Of a stretch of DNA of 32,655 nucleotides, positions 14,559-21,526 are shown one piece after another; the first letter of the stretch is position 1; the number at the start of each line of letters is the position of its first letter. The notes under the pieces were generated by a model. That model did no database searches and was not told where the DNA came from. It saw nothing but the letters and a program-made list of their open reading frames with translations. Location: NCBI GenBank assembly GCA_009781725.1, contig WQVF01000039.1, forward strand, positions 1 through 32,655. Reading direction: 5' to 3'. Origin of the DNA: Defluviitaleaceae bacterium (GTDB lineage Bacteria; Bacillota; Clostridia; Lachnospirales; WQUN01). Made by a program: the position numbers and the translations under genes.

Positions 14559-14801
14559 CTATACCTCCTCAAAATTGATGAGCTCCCGTTCTAGGTCAAG
14601 GCGCGGAAAATCTTCAAACTTAGGTTTCTCATCTTCACTAAATGATGATACTAGCTCAAAAAACTCATCCCATGTGTCCGGTTTTACTTCAATTTCATCA
14701 TCAAGAAAAGTAACCACAGCTACTCTTCGCTCAGGGACGTTCGCTGGTTGCGTAAGTGGATGAAATCTGCCGTTTTCGAAATATCCTTTAAGTGCGTGCA
14801 T
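14559..14801 (-). CDS. Antitoxin of the PIN-toxin pair
   Basis: ATG at 14801 is preferred over more upstream starts because AAGGGAAGGAG lies just before it. The 80-residue acidic protein opens with MHALKGYFENGRFHPL, a strand pattern resembling VapB-type antitoxin DNA-binding beta domains. It ends with an acidic, probably disordered toxin-binding tail (DEKPKFEDFPRLDLERELINFEEV). It is immediately upstream of the PIN gene with a 3-base gap, the usual antitoxin-first order. It looks intact, so it may now be an orphan. Confidence 0.65.
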   Translation of the reverse strand: MHALKGYFENGRFHPLTQPANVPERRVAVVTFLDDEIEVKPDTWDEFFELVSSFSEDEKPKFEDFPRLDLERELINFEEV

Positions 14802-14903
14802 AGGTATGCTCCTTCCCTTTTTCATTATTATGCCCCAATCCCCGTTTTTGTACAATATAGGGATTTCAACTGAGAGTGACGTTGAAACGCTTTCTTAAGC
14901 CGT

Positions 14904-14939
14904 AGTAATTTCAATCCTGCATTTTGGATTGAAATTACT
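14904..14939. promoter_or_regulatory. 14-bp perfect hairpin upstream of thrS
   Basis: AGTAATTTCAATCC (14904-14917) pairs perfectly with GGATTGAAATTACT (14926-14939) around an 8-base loop. It overlaps a likely thrS promoter (TTGGAT at 14924-14929, TATGAT at 14948-14953), so it may be a protein-binding dyad rather than an RNA structure. No T-box features are present. Confidence 0.45.
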
Positions 14940-14983
14940 ATATATGGTATGATACTGTAACTAAGATATGAAGGAGAGATAAA

Positions 14984-16696
14984 ATGCAACCAGAAATTAC
15001 CCAAGATATCCAAGCCCTACGCCACACAGCGGCCCATATCCTGGCCCAGGCGGTGAAACGCCTTTTCCCCACAGTCAAACTAGCAATTGGCCCCGCCATC
15101 GAAAATGGCTTTTATTATGACTTTGAGACTACCACACCTTTCACTGCCCAAGATTTAGAAGCTATTGAAAAGGAAATGAAAAAAATCGTCAAGGCGAATC
15201 TGCCTTTGGAGCATTTTAACCTGTCCCCGGAAGAGGCCCTTGCCTATGTGGACGAACAGGGAGAGCCATATAAGCGGGAGCTTCTGGAGGGCTTGGAAGA
15301 TGCGCCGTCCTTTTATAAGCAGGGGGAATTCGTTGACCTTTGCGCCGGGCCTCATATGGCAAAAACTGGGCAGGTCAAGGCCTTTAAGCTGCAATCCGTA
15401 GCCGGGGCCTATTGGCGAGGGGACGAAAAAAACAAGATGCTCTCCCGGATTTACGGTACTGCATTTTTTACTAAGGAAGAGCTGGCCCTGCATCTGGAGC
15501 GCATAGAAGAAGCCAAGAAGCGTGACCATCGCAAGCTAGGTAAAGAAATGAAGCTGTTTGCCTTTATGGACGAAGGGCCGGGGCTTCCGTTCTATCTTCC
15601 AAAAGGCTTAATCCTTAAAAATCTACTGATTGAATACTGGCGCAAGATTCATAAAAAATATAACTATCAGGAAATCTCCACTCCTATTATGCTGCAAAGC
15701 GATTTATGGCAACGCTCAGGCCATACAACCAATTACGAAATGTATAACACCATGATTGACGATGTAGAGTACTATATCAAGCCCATGAACTGCCCTGGCG
15801 GGATGCTTGTATACGGACTGGAGCTGCACTCGTACAAAGAGTTCCCACTGCGTATAGCAGAGCTTGGGCATATACATCGGATTGAGCTATCCGGTACCTT
15901 GCACGGGATGGCACGAGCAAGAGGCTTTACCCAGGACGATGCTCATATTTATATGACCCCTGAGCAGCTCAAGGGTGAATTGATTAATGTAATAAAGTTG
16001 TATGAAGATGTATACGCCGCCTTTGGCCTTGATGAATTTACCTTTGAGTTATCCACCAGGCCTGAAAAAAGCATCGGCACGGACGAAGCATGGGAAAGCT
16101 CTACAAACAGCTTAGCAGAAGCCCTGGACGAACTGGGCCGCACCTATGAAATCAACGAAGGGGACGGGGCATTCTACGGTCCGAAAATTGACTTCCATAT
16201 CAAGGACAGCATGGGCAGGAGCTTCCAATGCGGTACCATTCAGTGTGATATGAACCTGCCTGAGCGGTTTGATTTGAGTTATATCGGTCCGGATGGTGCC
16301 AAACACAGGCCTGTAATGATTCATCGTACTTGTTTTGGTAGTATCGAACGGTTTATCGCGATACTCACGGAACATTGCGCCGGCTGGTTCCCATTCTGGC
16401 TGACTCCCGTACAAATTATGGTGATTCCCATATCCGAGCGGCATCATGAAGCTGCCCAGAAGGTATACGAGGAAATCGACGCTGCAGGTCTACGGGTAGA
16501 GCTTGACGCCCGTGGGGAGAAAATGGGTTATAAAATCCGTGAGGCCCAGTTGGCTAAGATTCCTGTGATGCTGATAATTGGCGATAAGGAAGTGGAGGAA
16601 AATAAAGTTTCTGTCCGCAGTCATGCCAATGGCGACGAAGGCCAGCAGGATTTGGCTGCACTGATAGAAAAATGGAAAGCAGAATCCGCCATATGA
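14984..16696 (+). CDS. thrS: Threonyl-tRNA synthetase lacking the TGS domain
   Basis: The 570-residue enzyme charges tRNA-Thr. The editing domain starts almost at the N-terminus (HTAAHILAQAV, HxxxH type). The class II catalytic core follows, with zinc-ligand candidates Cys in NCPGGML, His in LHGMARARGFTQDDAHI and His in MIHRTCFGSIERF. The anticodon-binding domain is at the end (about 480-565, VMVIPISERHHEAA-like). The usual TGS domain (about 65 residues) is absent; no frame upstream encodes it, so this is a natural short form rather than a frameshift. AAGGAGAG precedes ATG. The stop overlaps the start of the GNAT gene. Confidence 0.97.
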   Translation: MQPEITQDIQALRHTAAHILAQAVKRLFPTVKLAIGPAIENGFYYDFETTTPFTAQDLEAIEKEMKKIVKANLPLEHFNLSPEEALAYVDEQGEPYKRELLEGLEDAPSFYKQGEFVDLCAGPHMAKTGQVKAFKLQSVAGAYWRGDEKNKMLSRIYGTAFFTKEELALHLERIEEAKKRDHRKLGKEMKLFAFMDEGPGLPFYLPKGLILKNLLIEYWRKIHKKYNYQEISTPIMLQSDLWQRSGHTTNYEMYNTMIDDVEYYIKPMNCPGGMLVYGLELHSYKEFPLRIAELGHIHRIELSGTLHGMARARGFTQDDAHIYMTPEQLKGELINVIKLYEDVYAAFGLDEFTFELSTRPEKSIGTDEAWESSTNSLAEALDELGRTYEINEGDGAFYGPKIDFHIKDSMGRSFQCGTIQCDMNLPERFDLSYIGPDGAKHRPVMIHRTCFGSIERFIAILTEHCAGWFPFWLTPVQIMVIPISERHHEAAQKVYEEIDAAGLRVELDARGEKMGYKIREAQLAKIPVMLIIGDKEVEENKVSVRSHANGDEGQQDLAALIEKWKAESAI

Positions 16697-17175
16697 TTGA
16701 AATCCGAGAGATAATAGCCCCAGAAGTCAAATCCGAGATATGCAATGATGTCCTTAGGAGCATCCCCGATTGGTTTGGAGACGAGGAATCCCTTATGGAT
16801 TATGTAGCCGGGGTGCAGGATAAACCATTTCATGCTGTAATGGATGGCGATGCAGCAGTGGGGTTTGTGTCGATTGTGGTGCATAACCAATATACTGGGG
16901 AAATTTATGTAATGGGAATAAAGGAAGCTTACCATGGTCAAGGTATTGGCCGAAAGCTTGTAAATCTTTGCGTAGATTTTTGTCGAGAAAATGGTATGGA
17001 ATTTTTGACGGTAAAAACCCTGGATGCATCACGAGAAGATGCCCATTACGAGCGCACACGGAAATTCTATTATTCTGTTGGCTTTAAGCCCCTGGAGGTT
17101 TTCACGACTATATGGGGTGAAGTTAATCCATGCCTTTTTATGGCTATGCATGTGAATGAATATGGGCGTAAATAA
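16693..17175 (+). CDS. GNAT-family N-acetyltransferase
   Basis: The 160-residue protein has the acetyl-CoA-binding motif A (IYVMGIKEAYHGQGIGRKLVNL, QGIGRK pyrophosphate loop) near residue 85 and a C-terminal RKFYYSVGFKPL segment (motif B). ATG at 16693 overlaps the thrS stop by four bases (ATGA), indicating translational coupling. Substrate is unknown; both protein and small-molecule acetylation are possible. Confidence 0.88.
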   Translation: MIEIREIIAPEVKSEICNDVLRSIPDWFGDEESLMDYVAGVQDKPFHAVMDGDAAVGFVSIVVHNQYTGEIYVMGIKEAYHGQGIGRKLVNLCVDFCRENGMEFLTVKTLDASREDAHYERTRKFYYSVGFKPLEVFTTIWGEVNPCLFMAMHVNEYGRK

Positions 17176-17251
17176 CGGAAAAGTATTATGAAATCGCAAG
17201 AAAAACCATGCGAAAAGGTATGGTCAAAACGACAAAGTTTGAGGTGCCGCA

Positions 17252-18649
17252 TTGAAGGAGTTGCCGGAGTCATTTCTCATTAATATGCAAGAAATCCTTG
17301 GGGATGAGTACGAGTCCTTTATTAGTAGCTACCATGAGCCCACCCGGCGAGGGCTGCGTTTAAATCTGCTTAAGACCAACACTTCCGTCATCCCGGGCTT
17401 GACCCGGGATTCCCTCACCCAAGTCCTATGGTGCCCTGAGGGTTATGTGTACCTCCCCGATGATTCTCGCCCGTCAAAAAGCCTGCTATATCACGCAGGC
17501 TTATTCTATATACAGGAGCCTAGTGCCATGTGCCCGGCGGCGGTTTTACGGCCTAAGCCGGGGGATAGAGTGCTCGACCTTTGCGCCGCCCCTGGTGGTA
17601 AGTCCGTGCAGCTTGCGGGATACATGCAGGGCCAGGGTCTGCTTGTTTCCAATGACGCAAGTCCTTCCCGTAGCCGCGCCTTGGTGAAAAACCTGGAAAT
17701 GGCCGGGGTTACCAATGCCATTGTCCTTACGGAAATGCCCCATCGGTTGGCACCCCGCTTCCAGAGGTTTTTTGATTGCATTTTAGTGGATGCGCCTTGC
17801 TCTGGTGAGGGGATGTTTCGCCGGGATATAGATGCAGCCAAGGCTTATACATCCAATAAGCCGGAGGCTTGTGGGGCTTTGCAGAAGGAGATTTTGCGTC
17901 ATGCTGGGGGGATGCTTCGGCCTGGTGGGCGGTTGGTTTATTCTACTTGTACATTTAACCGGTTGGAGAATGAGGGTACTGTCGCGGCTTTTTTGGAGGC
18001 GCATTCGGATTTTGAATTGCTGCCCATTGACCACGATAAACTAGGAGTGTCCACTGGGCTGGACGGTAAAACTGCTCGTATATGGCCTCATAGGGCCCCT
18101 GGTGAAGGGCATTTTATTGCTCTGTTTACGAAAACTGCGAAAACCGATAGCGATACACCCGTCATTGCGAGCGTAGCGAAGCAATCCAGTAAACGCACAA
18201 ATACTGGATTGCTTCGCTACGCTCGCAATGACAGGGAGGTTTGCGATGAATTTCATGTGTATTGCGATGAGAATCTAAAAATAGCTGACTTTTCTGTGGA
18301 AACCATTGGTGGGCGGTTATACCATATTCCCGAGGCCTTGGATTTATCCGGTTTGCGAGTCGCCCGTAGCGGCTGGTTGCTTGGTGAGCTTTCTAAGGGG
18401 AGGTTTACTCCCTCTCAGGCACTTGCCATGGGCATTACCAAGGACCAAGCCCGTTACTCCGTGGAGTTATCGGAATCCGATGCATTTCGCTATCTTAAGG
18501 GGGAGTCCATATCCCCACCGGAGGACTTTGACTTGCCAGGGAAGCCTTGGGTGCTAATCTGCTATCAAGGTCACCCACTTGGCTGGGCACGACTGGTGCA
18601 AGGCCGGCTTAAAAATCATTTGCCAACCAGCTGGGTTGTACTTGCATAA
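17252..18649 (+). CDS. RsmF/NOL1-NOP2-type rRNA m5C methyltransferase with two repeat insertions
   Basis: The 465-residue SAM-dependent enzyme starts at TTG 17252, after GAGG. Seen: an N-terminal RNA-binding region, the SAM-binding VLDLCAAPGGKSVQLA motif (about 107-122), the catalytic-cysteine motif DAPCSGEGMF and the second cysteine motif YSTCTFNRLENEG, so both catalytic Cys are present. A C-terminal RsmF-type domain ends SWVVLA. Two segments look foreign: SVIPGLTRDSL (about 46-56, a CCCGGGCTTGACCCGGGA palindrome) in a variable loop, and IASVAKQSSKRTNTGLLRYA (about 305-324, the GTCATTGCGAG-type REP) between catalytic and C-terminal domains. Both keep the frame. Confidence 0.9.
   Translation: MKELPESFLINMQEILGDEYESFISSYHEPTRRGLRLNLLKTNTSVIPGLTRDSLTQVLWCPEGYVYLPDDSRPSKSLLYHAGLFYIQEPSAMCPAAVLRPKPGDRVLDLCAAPGGKSVQLAGYMQGQGLLVSNDASPSRSRALVKNLEMAGVTNAIVLTEMPHRLAPRFQRFFDCILVDAPCSGEGMFRRDIDAAKAYTSNKPEACGALQKEILRHAGGMLRPGGRLVYSTCTFNRLENEGTVAAFLEAHSDFELLPIDHDKLGVSTGLDGKTARIWPHRAPGEGHFIALFTKTAKTDSDTPVIASVAKQSSKRTNTGLLRYARNDREVCDEFHVYCDENLKIADFSVETIGGRLYHIPEALDLSGLRVARSGWLLGELSKGRFTPSQALAMGITKDQARYSVELSESDAFRYLKGESISPPEDFDLPGKPWVLICYQGHPLGWARLVQGRLKNHLPTSWVVLA
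17387..17412. repeat. CCCGGGCTTGACCCGGGA palindrome inside the methyltransferase gene
   Basis: GTCATCCCGGGCTTGACCCG is the start of a short palindromic repeat read in frame by the host gene. It is related to the CCCGCGCTTGACGCGGGA palindrome near position 130. Confidence 0.65.
18161..18232. repeat. REP-type palindrome inside the methyltransferase gene
   Basis: GTCATTGCGAGCGTAGCGAA and its inverted complement at the other end flank a short loop. It is the same family as 5239-5316 and 12956-13023. It encodes an in-frame linker between two domains. Confidence 0.85.
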
Positions 18650-18696
18650 TTCTACAAATCCCCTCGTATAGTGAATAAAGCAAAAACCACGATTTG

Positions 18697-18727
18697 CCGC
18701 CCCCGCTGGTGGTGGGGGCGGTTATTA
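18697..18727 (+). terminator. GC-rich hairpin after the methyltransferase gene
   Basis: CCGCCCCC (18697-18704) pairs with GGGGGCGG (18714-18721), followed by TTATTAA, a weak T-tract. Probable terminator. Confidence 0.5.
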
Positions 18728-18752
18728 ACGATTCTCATATGGAGGGAACGCC

Positions 18753-19163
18753 ATGCGTAGAGAGCAAACTACCAGCCACCTGGTCACCGAGGAAAATAAA
18801 TCCCAAATAAAACAAATCGTAATTGGTGTAATGATGGGCTTCGCCGTCACTTGTGTCGTTTTTTTGGCTTATGCCATGCTGATTACATATACACAAATGA
18901 GCGAGCGCAGCTTGCCAATGGTTATAGCGGTCACTACCCTGCTTTCGGTAATGGTGGCGGGGTTTGACGCTGCTAAAGGTGCTACGTCCCGAGGCTGGAT
19001 GTGGGGTATGATTGCCGGGTTTATATATGTTGCGGTATTGGCCATAATCATGATGGTGCTTTTGCCAGGATTTTTTATGGATGGGCGCACATTTACGGTG
19101 ATATTGCTTTCTATTGCAGGAGGCGGACTTGGTGGTATACTGGGGATAAATATACGACGATAA
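18753..19163 (+). CDS. TIGR04086/YrzE-type small membrane protein
   Basis: The 136-residue protein has a hydrophilic N-terminus (1-20) and four hydrophobic segments (about 22-46, 56-74, 84-106 and 114-133), with GFDAAKGATSRGWMWG between the second and third. Length, topology and the Gly-rich ends fit the YrzE-type TIGR04086 family of unknown function. GGAGGGAACG precedes the ATG. It lies 32 bases upstream of uppP in the same direction. Confidence 0.75.
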   Translation: MRREQTTSHLVTEENKSQIKQIVIGVMMGFAVTCVVFLAYAMLITYTQMSERSLPMVIAVTTLLSVMVAGFDAAKGATSRGWMWGMIAGFIYVAVLAIIMMVLLPGFFMDGRTFTVILLSIAGGGLGGILGINIRR

Positions 19164-19182
19164 TAGCGAATTAACTCGCTAT
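19163..19182. repeat. Minimal palindrome resembling the MITE termini, at the uppP ribosome site
   Basis: ATAGCGAATTAACTCGCTAT is a 20-base near-palindrome in the 32-base gap between the YrzE-type gene and uppP. It matches the fused ends of the element at 377-480, and the following AAAAGGA matches what follows that element. It supplies or abuts the AAGGAG of uppP. Probably a deletion relic of the MITE family. Confidence 0.5.
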
Positions 19183-19195
19183 AAAAGGAGTTTTC

Positions 19196-19993
19196 ATGAG
19201 CATACTACACGCAATTATTTTAGGCATAGTACAGGGCATTACTGAGTTTCTGCCCATTAGTTCCTCTGGGCATTTGATTGTCCTTCAACGGGTTTTTGGT
19301 ATTGAGGAGCCCCTTCTTACATTTGACATTGCGGTGCATGTGGGTTCCCTTGCAGCCATACTTATTGTTTTTTGGCCGGATGTATGGGGGATAATAAAAA
19401 ATCCTCTGGGCCGGATGACGGGCTTGTTGATAATCGGCAGTATTCCTGCTGTGGTACTGGGCTTTATATTTCATCAATTTGGCATTATAGAAAACAACTT
19501 CCGCACCGGAATATGGCTGGCGGCAGCATTTACATTGACGGGGGTTTTGCTGCTGTTTGCTGACCGCTTTACCGCAGGTACCAAGGAAGAACGTGATATT
19601 ACATGGTTTGACGCGCTATTCGTAGGCGTCTGTCAAGCATTAGCAATCCCTCCGGGGATATCCAGGTCAGGTACCACGATTACCGGAGCGTTAACCAGAG
19701 GGATTAATCGCAAAACCGCGGCCACGTTTTCCTTTATGCTGGCTATTATTGCCATAGCCGGTGGAGGATTGCTGGAAGCAGTAAGTATAGCACGGGGAAG
19801 TGAAAGCGTCGCTTACACCGGACTGGTTAACATCTTAGTGGGAATGGCAGTATCGGCAGCAGTAGGATATCTTTCAATTAAGCTACTGCTAAAGCTAATC
19901 CACGCCTGTAAACTCAGATATTTCTCATTCTACCTATGGGGGCTTGCATTGCTAATTTTTGCCGATTGGTTGGTGTTCAATCACTTTTTTTAA
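19196..19993 (+). CDS. uppP: Undecaprenyl-diphosphate phosphatase
   Basis: The 265-residue polytopic enzyme recycles undecaprenyl pyrophosphate to the monophosphate carrier used in wall synthesis. Both BacA motifs are present: EFLPISSSGH at 17-26 (catalytic Glu, Ser and His) and PGISRSGTT near 153-161 (phosphate-binding Arg and Ser). About eight hydrophobic helices and the length fit the family. AAGGAG precedes ATG 19196. The stop is followed immediately by the first ylmC minicistron unit. Confidence 0.96.
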   Translation: MSILHAIILGIVQGITEFLPISSSGHLIVLQRVFGIEEPLLTFDIAVHVGSLAAILIVFWPDVWGIIKNPLGRMTGLLIIGSIPAVVLGFIFHQFGIIENNFRTGIWLAAAFTLTGVLLLFADRFTAGTKEERDITWFDALFVGVCQALAIPPGISRSGTTITGALTRGINRKTAATFSFMLAIIAIAGGGLLEAVSIARGSESVAYTGLVNILVGMAVSAAVGYLSIKLLLKLIHACKLRYFSFYLWGLALLIFADWLVFNHFF

Positions 19994-20373
19994 GGAGACA
20001 ATATGTTGCGTATATATGACTAACATCGGGGGCAAGGGGGAGGGGCGCAGCTCCTCCCCCAATAAAAGGAGATTTTATGTCGCGTATGTATGACTAAAAC
20101 CAGGGGCCAGGGGGAGGGGCTCAGCTCCTCCCCCAATAAAAGGAGATTTTATGTCGCGTATGTATGACTAAAACCAGGGGCCAGGGGGAGGGGCGCAGCC
20201 CCTCCCCAAACAAAAGGAGATTTTATGTCGCGTATGTATGACTAAAACCGGGGGCAAGGGGGAGGGGCGCAGCTCCTCCCCCAATAAAAGGAGATTTTAT
20301 GTCGCGTATGTATGACTAAAACCGGGGGCAAGGGGGAGGGGCGCAGCCCCTCCCCCAACAAAAAGGAGATTTT
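19994..20373 (+). repeat. Five tandem 74-bp units, each with a ribosome site, a six-codon minicistron and a hairpin
   Basis: ATGs at 20003, 20077, 20151, 20225 and 20299 are spaced exactly 74 bases apart; the real ylmC ATG follows 75 bases later at 20374. Unit 1 encodes MLRIYD-stop; units 2-5 encode MSRMYD-stop, identical to the first six residues of YlmC. Each unit has AAGGAGA 5-8 bases before its ATG. After each TAA comes a GC-rich 11-bp hairpin (GGGGGAGGGGC, GCA, GCTCCTCCCCC, with wobble or matched variants). There is no T-run after the hairpins. No other gene is visible in this stretch. Confidence 0.9.
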
Positions 20374-20637
20374 ATGTCGCGTATGTATGACTTACGCCAG
20401 AAGGAAGTCATAAACACTAATGACGGAGTTCGTTACGGCTTTGTAAGCGACTTGGTGATAGATGAGAGCGAAGGAAAGATTAAGACTTTGATAGTCCCAG
20501 GCCCGGGCCGTGTACTAGGTGTCTTTGGGCGGGATCAGGAGTATAGGATTCCCTGGAGCAAAATAAAAAAAATCGGGGAAGACATAGTGCTGGTGGATTG
20601 TGAAACCGGTAAGATATTGGTTGAGTGCGATGACTGA
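20374..20637 (+). CDS. ylmC: YlmC/YmxH-family PRC-barrel protein
   Basis: The 87-residue protein is a single PRC-barrel-like domain: MSRMYDLRQKEVINTNDG, then KIKTLIVPGPGRVLGVFG and the IPWSKIKKIGEDIVLV strand pair. YlmC/YmxH proteins are annotated as sporulation-associated in Bacillota; the molecular role is unclear. ATG 20374 is the sixth member of an array of near-identical ribosome-site plus start segments. It is the only one that continues: TTA replaces TAA at codon 7. Its end overlaps the LD-carboxypeptidase start by 8 bases. Confidence 0.88.
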   Translation: MSRMYDLRQKEVINTNDGVRYGFVSDLVIDESEGKIKTLIVPGPGRVLGVFGRDQEYRIPWSKIKKIGEDIVLVDCETGKILVECDD

Positions 20638-21526
20638 GCCCTTGTGGATGCCAGAGTTGCTCTACCCTGGAGACAAAGTGGCTATCCTTGCAACATCAGG
20701 GCCTGTTGACCAGGAGAAGCTGGCCTTTGGGATAGATATTGTACGGGGCATGGGTCTTGTCCCCGTAGTAATGGAAAGCTGCTATTTACGGCATGATTAC
20801 CTGGCAGGCACTGATGATATACGCCTGCGGGATTTACATATTGCCTTTGCCGCGGAGGATGTGCGCGGCATTTTTGTTGCAAGAGGGGGGTATGGGGCAG
20901 GGCGGCTGTTGCCTTATTTGGATTATGAATTGATTGGGCGAAACCCAAAGGTGTTTGTGGGGTATAGTGATGTTACGGCTTTGCATATTGCATTTAATCA
21001 GCGATGTGGGTTTGTGACATTTCATGGGCCTATGGTTGCGGTGGATTTTGGACGATGTGATGTTACGATGGAGTCGTTAATCAGCGCAACTTGTATACAA
21101 CCACCACCGCCTACGGCGGCACCCCCTTCTAAAGAAGGGGGCTTCTTTAGTCCCCTTCCTTGCATTGTCCCCGGCTACACCTCCGCCCCCCTAATTGGCG
21201 GTAATCTCAGTCTCTTAACAGCATCCTTAGGCACCCCCTACGAAATCGACACCCGAGGTCGCATCCTTTTCATAGAAGAAATAGGGGAAGAACCTTACCG
21301 CATAGACAGGATGTTCTTGCAGTTAAAACAGGCTGGCAAGCTAACCGATGCCTCAGGTATACTTCTCGGTGACTTCGCCCCACAAACACTGGAAACTCTA
21401 CATATCTGTATAAACGAGCTAATCATCCCGGCAGGTAAACCAACTTTGTCAGGTCAGCAAAGTGGGCATTGCTTGCCCAATCTTACCTTACCCCTGGGAA
21501 TGACCTTCGAGCTGAACGCTGTCTAA
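20630..21526 (+). CDS. LD-carboxypeptidase (S66 family) with an in-frame palindrome
   Basis: The 298-residue LdcA-like enzyme removes the terminal D-Ala from muropeptide tetrapeptides. Seen: VFVGYSDVTALH with the nucleophilic Ser, FIEEIGEEPYRIDRM with the catalytic Glu, and GHCLPNLTLPLG near the end with the His of the Ser-Glu-His set. ATG 20630 lies inside the ylmC end. Residues about 163-176 (PPPPTAAPPSKEGG) are encoded by a palindromic repeat at 21107-21165, placed in the variable linker between the two lobes; the frame is kept. The 3' end overlaps the convergent glycosyltransferase gene by 39 bases. Confidence 0.9.
   Translation: MTEPLWMPELLYPGDKVAILATSGPVDQEKLAFGIDIVRGMGLVPVVMESCYLRHDYLAGTDDIRLRDLHIAFAAEDVRGIFVARGGYGAGRLLPYLDYELIGRNPKVFVGYSDVTALHIAFNQRCGFVTFHGPMVAVDFGRCDVTMESLISATCIQPPPPTAAPPSKEGGFFSPLPCIVPGYTSAPLIGGNLSLLTASLGTPYEIDTRGRILFIEEIGEEPYRIDRMFLQLKQAGKLTDASGILLGDFAPQTLETLHICINELIIPAGKPTLSGQQSGHCLPNLTLPLGMTFELNAV
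21107..21165. repeat. CCCCCTTCT/AAGAAGGGGG palindrome inside the LD-carboxypeptidase gene
   Basis: CGCCTACGGCG is followed by CCCCCTTCTAAAGAAGGGGG, two consecutive dyads. They are translated as a Pro-rich stretch and read through by the host gene. A distinct family from the GTCATTGCGAG repeats. Confidence 0.6.

Noticed and set aside
14856-14983. T-box riboswitch before thrS
   Set aside because: The region is too short and lacks the T-box motif and an antiterminator; only a simple dyad is present.
14984-14984. Frameshifted TGS domain upstream of thrS
   Set aside because: No frame in the upstream region encodes TGS-like sequence, so the short form appears natural.
19994-20373. CRISPR-like array
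   Set aside because: The 74-bp units are tandem and nearly identical throughout, with no unique spacers and no cas genes.
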